From contig JBBHKE010003459.1 of NCBI GenBank assembly GCA_037447655.1, positions 1 to 10,427 on the forward strand: DNA of 10,427 bases, in the 5' to 3' direction. Position 1 is the stretch's first letter, and each line of letters begins with the position of its first letter. The notes beneath the pieces are model-generated. The model was not told the origin of the DNA, ran no database searches, and saw only the letters and a program-made list of their open reading frames with translations. The position numbers and the translations under genes are program-made. This document shows, piece by piece, positions 7,587-10,427 of the stretch. The DNA comes from Zygnema cylindricum (taxonomy: Eukaryota > Streptophyta > Zygnematophyceae > Zygnematales > Zygnemataceae).

Positions 7587-7712
7587 CTTCTGTGGGAATG
7601 AGCTGTTATGCCAGTTTTGACTTATCCCATCCCATTTTTCGGGTGTACAAATAATAATGTCGGCAGCAAGTAAAGCTCGAAGATCTGGTGTTGACTCTCC
7701 TGTCAGTTGCAC
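7587..7712 (-). pseudogene. Helicase exon relic 3: TGEST to TPEKWDGIS, open
   Basis: The acceptor is a long T run then GCAG, and the donor is CAGAAG/GTGAGA. The 126 bases are exactly 42 codons without a stop: VQLTGESTPDLRALLAADII, then ICTPEKWDGISQNWHN, SSFPQK. TGES and TPEKWD are the motif Ib/Ic region that contacts the nucleic acid backbone in Ski2-like helicases. Joined to relic 2 the phase is correct (GVSM followed by VQLTG). The family usually reads NWH(N/T)RSYV(Q/K)KV here. SSFP in place of RSYV is a run of unusual changes in a conserved spot and fits relaxed selection. Confidence 0.95.
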
Positions 7713-7820
7713 CTGCAAAAAAAAAAAATGAATATTGCGGTCAATTGTTAAAAATCTGAAACGAATTTGGAACAACAGGTATGGATTCTTTTTTCAGGAT
7801 TGCATCGCACGGATTACCAT

Positions 7821-8453
7821 AAATAGTGTGGAATGTGTTGTTGTCAGGCTCATAATTTTTGTTTCATTTGCTAATCCACTCTAATGATGGTAAGGGTTCA
7901 CTGAGATTTTAGGCGTGTTACACGCTGGTTTATGGTTTAGAGATGCTTTCGTGAAGGTGGTGTTTTAAACAAACTTCACTAATTCACCTTCGGAATCAAT
8001 GTAATGAACAGCTTTAGAAATAGTGTGGACTACAACATCGGTGTGGAACGGTGTAGCATTCCAAAAGAGATGCGGGAGACCTAACTGTTTTTACGAGTCT
8101 AAAATTTGTGAACTTTTAATGAAAATTACCTTGTTTTATGGTTAAACTTCACAAAGTTCACGACCTACAGTTGTCAATGCATAGGTATACAGTAGCTAGG
8201 TTTGACATTGGAAATTAAAACCTGTCAATTTTGCAGTTACTGAGACCTGCTGTTTGTCGACACATTTCTCACCATTATTAGCATGGGCTACTGATTTCAT
8301 GGACCCCTTTTTGATACCTACACAGAAATAGTGTGGATTGTAGAAACTACTGAAATTGCGTAGGACAACTAGCATCCACATGGGACACGTTTTCTTGCGG
8401 ATGTGAGGTCAAGTTGACCACAGTGGTCCATTTCTTGTCCAAAATCCACACTT
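7821..8453. repeat. Dispersed AAATAGTGTGGA motif, three direct copies and one inverted relative
   Basis: AAATAGTGTGGA occurs at 7821-7832, 8018-8029 and 8326-8337. The last two share GAAATAGTGTGGA. AATCCACACTT at 8443-8453 is close to the reverse complement. Flanking bases are not clearly conserved. Twelve identical bases three times in 520 bases is more than expected by chance in such sequence and may be the remains of a small transposon's internal or terminal repeats. Confidence 0.4.
8407..8428. promoter_or_regulatory. Two overlapping palindromes, one a back-to-back W-box pair
   Basis: GGTCAAGTTGACC (8407-8419) is a perfect palindrome with one central base. GACCACAGTGGTC (8416-8428) is another, sharing GACC with the first. 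TTGACC on both strands matches the W-box core (TTGAC[C/T]) bound by plant WRKY factors. It lies within an intron of a dead gene, so a regulatory role is only possible. Confidence 0.3.
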
Positions 8454-8894
8454 TTATGGTGAAAGGCGCACAAGTTCTTCTACTCTTTACAGTGTGTCTA
8501 CATAAAGGAAAAACTGCTGTTGAAAGTTGCAAAAATTCAAGAAATGGATAATGAATTTGATACATGTCAAGACTCCCAGTTCTGCCATAAATCATCGTGA
8601 AGTACTTTCTAGAAAAATATTGAAGACACATCTTATTACTTCCCCCTTAACATCTAACTCATGTAACTCTCCTTGACGAACTCCATTTTATTTGGTGAAA
8701 ACAGATCAAAATTAGTTTTGTTTCAAGAAAAGTTTTGAGTCGTGCCTAACCGTATTGAAATCATCTCAAGCCTTTTCAATAGGATAATATATGGTTAAAA
8801 TCCAAACTAGTTGTCATGTTTCACATACACATGTTTCAGTAAAAGTAACGGACAAAACAAATTAAATCCTTTAATATGGAGGAGGAAATCTCAC

Positions 8895-8984
8895 CATGGA
8901 TACTCCAAGCTTAGGCACAAGATTCTTGACCCAATCTTTCATATGTTCCCTTACCAAAGTTTTCAAAGGGGCGATATAGATAAC
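8895..8984 (-). pseudogene. Helicase exon relic 2: motif Ia, open
   Basis: The acceptor is TTTGAGCAG and the donor is ATG/GTGAGA. The 90 bases give 30 codons without a stop: VIYIAPLKTLVREHMKDW, then VKNLVPKLGVSM. YIAPLK(A/T)LVRE is the motif Ia segment of the Ski2-like RecA1 domain and is highly conserved in ASCC3/DExH14 (family pattern VVYIAPLKALVRERM). It joins relic 3 in phase. No damage is visible beyond ordinary substitutions such as H for R in VRERM. Confidence 0.95.
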
Positions 8985-9660
8985 CTGCTCAAACAGTTCA
9001 GAAAATAATTCCGAAGCATAAATTATAAGTAACAAAGATTGCACTTTCATTTACAAACCAAAAACCTTGATTAGTTGTTGAGAGTCAAGACTTAGAAACT
9101 GTGAAAAAACTGCATTTATGACTGCATCTCCGGTGAAAAGTGGAAAATGGTGCAACTACATAGGTAAAAAGTCTAGCAATATTGAAATTCTATATTGAAA
9201 ATCAGATTCTAAAAAATTATGACACACAGATGATGACAATTGTTTGCAATTTCAAGTCATTTCTTTGTTGCAACCTTTGTGCTCCATCTAATAATCACAA
9301 ATCTAGTTGCTAATAAATGCTTTCGTAAAACAGGAATCCCAAACAGATTTTGACTATCATCAACATAAAATTTAATAAAAGGAGGATAAAGACATCAATT
9401 GCTTCTGGAAGAAATCAGGTTTTACAAAAATTGCAGGTCCTTTGTAAACTCTTCATCCTCAACCCGTGACTCTGTAGACTGTGATATTAACCCACAAAGG
9501 TATACTGCCGAGTTAAAAATTACAACTAGAGTCAACTCAAAGAAAACTACAGAGATATCCCAAAACCCTGAAGACTGAGGAGTTAGCCCAAATCCCTTCT
9601 TACTGCAGACATTCAAACCTTCCGTTTTTGTCATACATAATTTTACGAAGTACAATTTCT

Positions 9661-9680
9661 TTTAGGGTTCTTTAGGGTTT
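9661..9680 (+). repeat. Two plant-type telomere heptamers (TTTAGGG)
   Basis: TTTAGGG at 9661-9667 and 9671-9677, separated by TTC and followed by TTT. The reverse strand contains AAACCCTAAA, the telo-box core. It could be a small interstitial telomeric remnant or chance. It supports a plant-type telomere background only weakly. Confidence 0.5.
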
Positions 9681-9716
9681 GGTCATGCCAACTTTTATGG
9701 GGATATAAACACAAGA

Positions 9717-9757
9717 TAAAGAGAGAGAGGGACGGAGAAAGGGAGATAAGAGAGAGG
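9717..9757 (+). repeat. GA-rich purine tract
   Basis: About 40 bases are almost only G and A, with GAGAGAGAGG at the left and AAGAGAGAGG at the right. On the gene strand it is a pyrimidine tract 30 bases downstream of the exon relic 1 donor. Confidence 0.6.
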
Positions 9758-9789
9758 TTTCATTGTCAAACCTTTTTTTTTGTGTTTAC

Positions 9790-9951
9790 CTTCCTTCCTG
9801 GATGTGCTAAAAAAGGCGCATCATGGCAAGTTCTGAAGAAATGGTTTTTCCACTTCCTGTCGGGTCCCGACACCCAGAAGAACATTGTGGTCAGTGTGGT
9901 AGAGAGTGTGGAAAGCTTGGGTGTTTGGATGGGATGGAAGTGTGGTATACA
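9790..9951 (-). pseudogene. Helicase exon relic 1: shattered Walker A exon
   Basis: The donor AGGAAG/GTAAAC is intact and the last codons HPGRK join relic 2 in phase. Homologous residues are spread over three frames. HFHPIQT (family FNPIQT) is in one frame, HTLYHTDHNVLLGV in a second, and GSGKTISSELAMMRLF followed by TAG at 9809-9807 in a third. HPGRK is back in the first. This implies indels of about +2 near 9928, +5 at 9859-9871, +1 in the T run near 9811 and about -2 near 9803. The +5 change replaces the GAPT of GAPTGSGKT with a short palindrome, so the ATP-binding loop cannot be read in one frame. The 5' end is uncertain. No clear acceptor is visible. Confidence 0.88.
9858..9872. repeat. 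15-bp palindrome at the broken Walker A codons
   Basis: TGTCGGGTCCCGACA has 7-base arms around a single T. It sits exactly where the family sequence needs the codons for GAPT, and the local sequence is about five bases longer than expected. Confidence 0.8.
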
Positions 9952-10072
9952 CATTACCAAAACAGAGAGGAAAAAATTGAGATACAATCTAAACCTCTCA
10001 CATATAAAGTCCTCTGAAATTTGAATCGCTCTTATGTGGAACTCTTGAAAAACTAAGCTACCACACTGACCA
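9888..10072. repeat. 15-bp inverted repeat, arms 9888-9902 and 10058-10072
   Basis: TGGTCAGTGTGGTAG at 9888-9902 is repeated as its exact reverse complement at 10058-10072, with 155 bases between. The left arm belongs to the helicase exon (codons for the LYHTDH segment), so the right arm is probably a short inverted copy of exon sequence. Chance is possible. Confidence 0.6.
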
Positions 10073-10427
10073 TCGCTATTAGAGGTAGGGAATTAACAGC
10101 AATGACATTTGATCAGAATTAGATAGACTAAGTTGTGTTTTGCATGTGAGAGTAGTGTCTAGGAAACGATATTAGGGTATATGATATTTTATGTTTTAAA
10201 ACAACATAAAAAACTAAGTCGTCTGAAGATAAAATTAAAGAGCATCTTAAGAAAACAAAATTCTAGTTGTCTCAAAACAAAAAAAAAGATATCGTTGTCT
10301 TTGTAGAAACTAATGGTTTTATTAGTATTTTCTAGGTCTGAAAAGAAATATAGAAGTCGAGGCAGTCTATCTCTAACTTCTCTCTCCAACTCTCAAACTT
10401 GTCGCAGTCACTAAGAAATTGGAGAGG
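9952..10427 (-). other. Upstream flank, possible faint trace of preceding exon
   Basis: No clear exon is visible. On the minus strand, about 10048 to 9970, the order FHIRAI, TCAGA, TTATATG-TGAGAGG and TATCTCAATTT loosely follows the family segment YYIRAVSDSWLHAE-FYTISF, which precedes the FNPIQT block in DExH14-like proteins. This would need several indels and loss of the 40-residue stretch between. The rest, including the A-rich part near 10200-10290, shows nothing recognisable. Confidence 0.25.

Larger units (their letters stand above)
7713..8894 (-). other. Helicase intron 2 (1182 bp)
   Basis: It begins GTGAGATTTCC and ends with about twelve T followed by GCAG on the minus strand. It contains three copies of AAATAGTGTGGA in plus orientation, a related inverted copy, and the overlapping palindromes at 8407-8428. 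Short open frames on both strands show no protein motif. A small dispersed element in the middle is possible but has no clear ends. Confidence 0.75.
8985..9789 (-). other. Helicase intron 1 (805 bp)
   Basis: It begins GTAAACACAAAAAAA and ends TGTTTGAGCAG on the minus strand. It holds a plant-type telomere-heptamer pair at 9661-9680 and a GA-rich tract at 9717-9757. Short open frames have no recognisable content. Confidence 0.75.
6160..9951 (-). pseudogene. ASCC3/DExH14-like RNA helicase pseudogene, C-terminal cassette, five exon relics
   Basis: Five minus-strand blocks match consecutive parts of the second helicase cassette of ASCC3/DExH14. This large Ski2-like ATPase with two helicase cassettes is known in animals and fungi for collided-ribosome splitting (ASC-1/RQT complex). 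The blocks run from the Walker A region through motif Ia, TPEKWDG, DEIH (motif II) and GLSTALANA (motif III) to the start of RecA2 (SRRQTRLTALDLIQ). GT-AG borders separate them with intron lengths of 805, 1182, 228 and 818 bases. DEIH and STALANA point to the C-terminal rather than the N-terminal cassette. Frameshifts, a stop and a broken P-loop make it a pseudogene. Retained introns exclude a retrocopy. Intact family proteins are about 2,100 residues, and this window holds roughly 250 residues' worth. No promoter or 3' end is visible. Confidence 0.93.

Noticed and set aside
6160-9951. Functional helicase gene with assembly errors
   Set aside because: One extra base could be an error, but an in-frame stop, a 12-base loss, a one-base loss and about four indels in exon relic 1 are too many.
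6160-9951. Processed (retroposed) pseudogene
   Set aside because: Four introns with GT-AG borders are retained.
6160-9951. Brr2 (spliceosomal helicase) assignment
   Set aside because: The combination [20 protein letters not shown] and GLSTALANA fits the ASCC3/DExH14 C-terminal cassette better than Brr2 patterns such as DEVHLIGGENG.
10189-10389. 66-codon minus-strand frame near the right edge
   Set aside because: F/L/R-rich, A/T-driven, without any motif or match to the expected upstream helicase exons.

Overview
The window looks like nuclear DNA of a streptophyte (land plant or charophyte-type alga) with an intron-bearing, repeat-rich genome. The best evidence is five minus-strand blocks between about 6160 and 9951. 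They align, in the right order and with GT-AG intron borders, to consecutive exons of the C-terminal helicase cassette of ASCC3/DExH14 (Ski2-like, Brr2-related superfamily 2 RNA helicase). Wording such as [11 protein letters not shown] and GLSTALANA is closest to plant DExH14, and two plant-type telomere heptamers (TTTAGGG) sit in one intron. The lineage is inferred from remembered family sequence and was not searched.

Layout. (1) 1-579: T-rich non-coding DNA. (2) 580-1736 and 2375-4402: a degenerate minisatellite with a monomer near CAGACCGTTTTTT, organised into longer blocks that repeat in the same orientation. (3) 1737-2374: a GC-richer, coding-like island inside that array, probably a decayed insertion of unknown family. 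(4) 4438-5744: a second minisatellite (monomer near GGTGCATGATGAT) with a 26-bp dimeric subarray at 5525-5650. It is followed by an 18-bp ACTCATGACCACATGACC-type repeat (5745-5862) and a GAT-rich microsatellite (5863-5893). (5) 5896-6159: AT/pyrimidine-rich DNA with a decayed local duplication. (6) 6160-9951, minus strand: the helicase pseudogene, five exon relics and four introns. (7) 9952-10427: upstream DNA with at most a faint trace of the preceding exon.

The helicase copy is a non-processed pseudogene because introns are retained. Exon relic 1 has homologous residues scattered over all three frames and a broken Walker A loop. Relics 2 and 3 are fully open. Relic 4 has one extra base. Relic 5 has a 12-bp loss, an in-frame TGA and a one-base loss. 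No later exons are seen. The gene is either cut off at the satellite block or its next intron holds more than 6 kb of satellite.

I see no operon, CRISPR array, RNA gene or complete protein-coding gene. I do not find a convincing new biological system. The items most worth a second look are the unidentified island in the minisatellite, the uneven decay of the helicase copy, and the layered structure of the satellite arrays.
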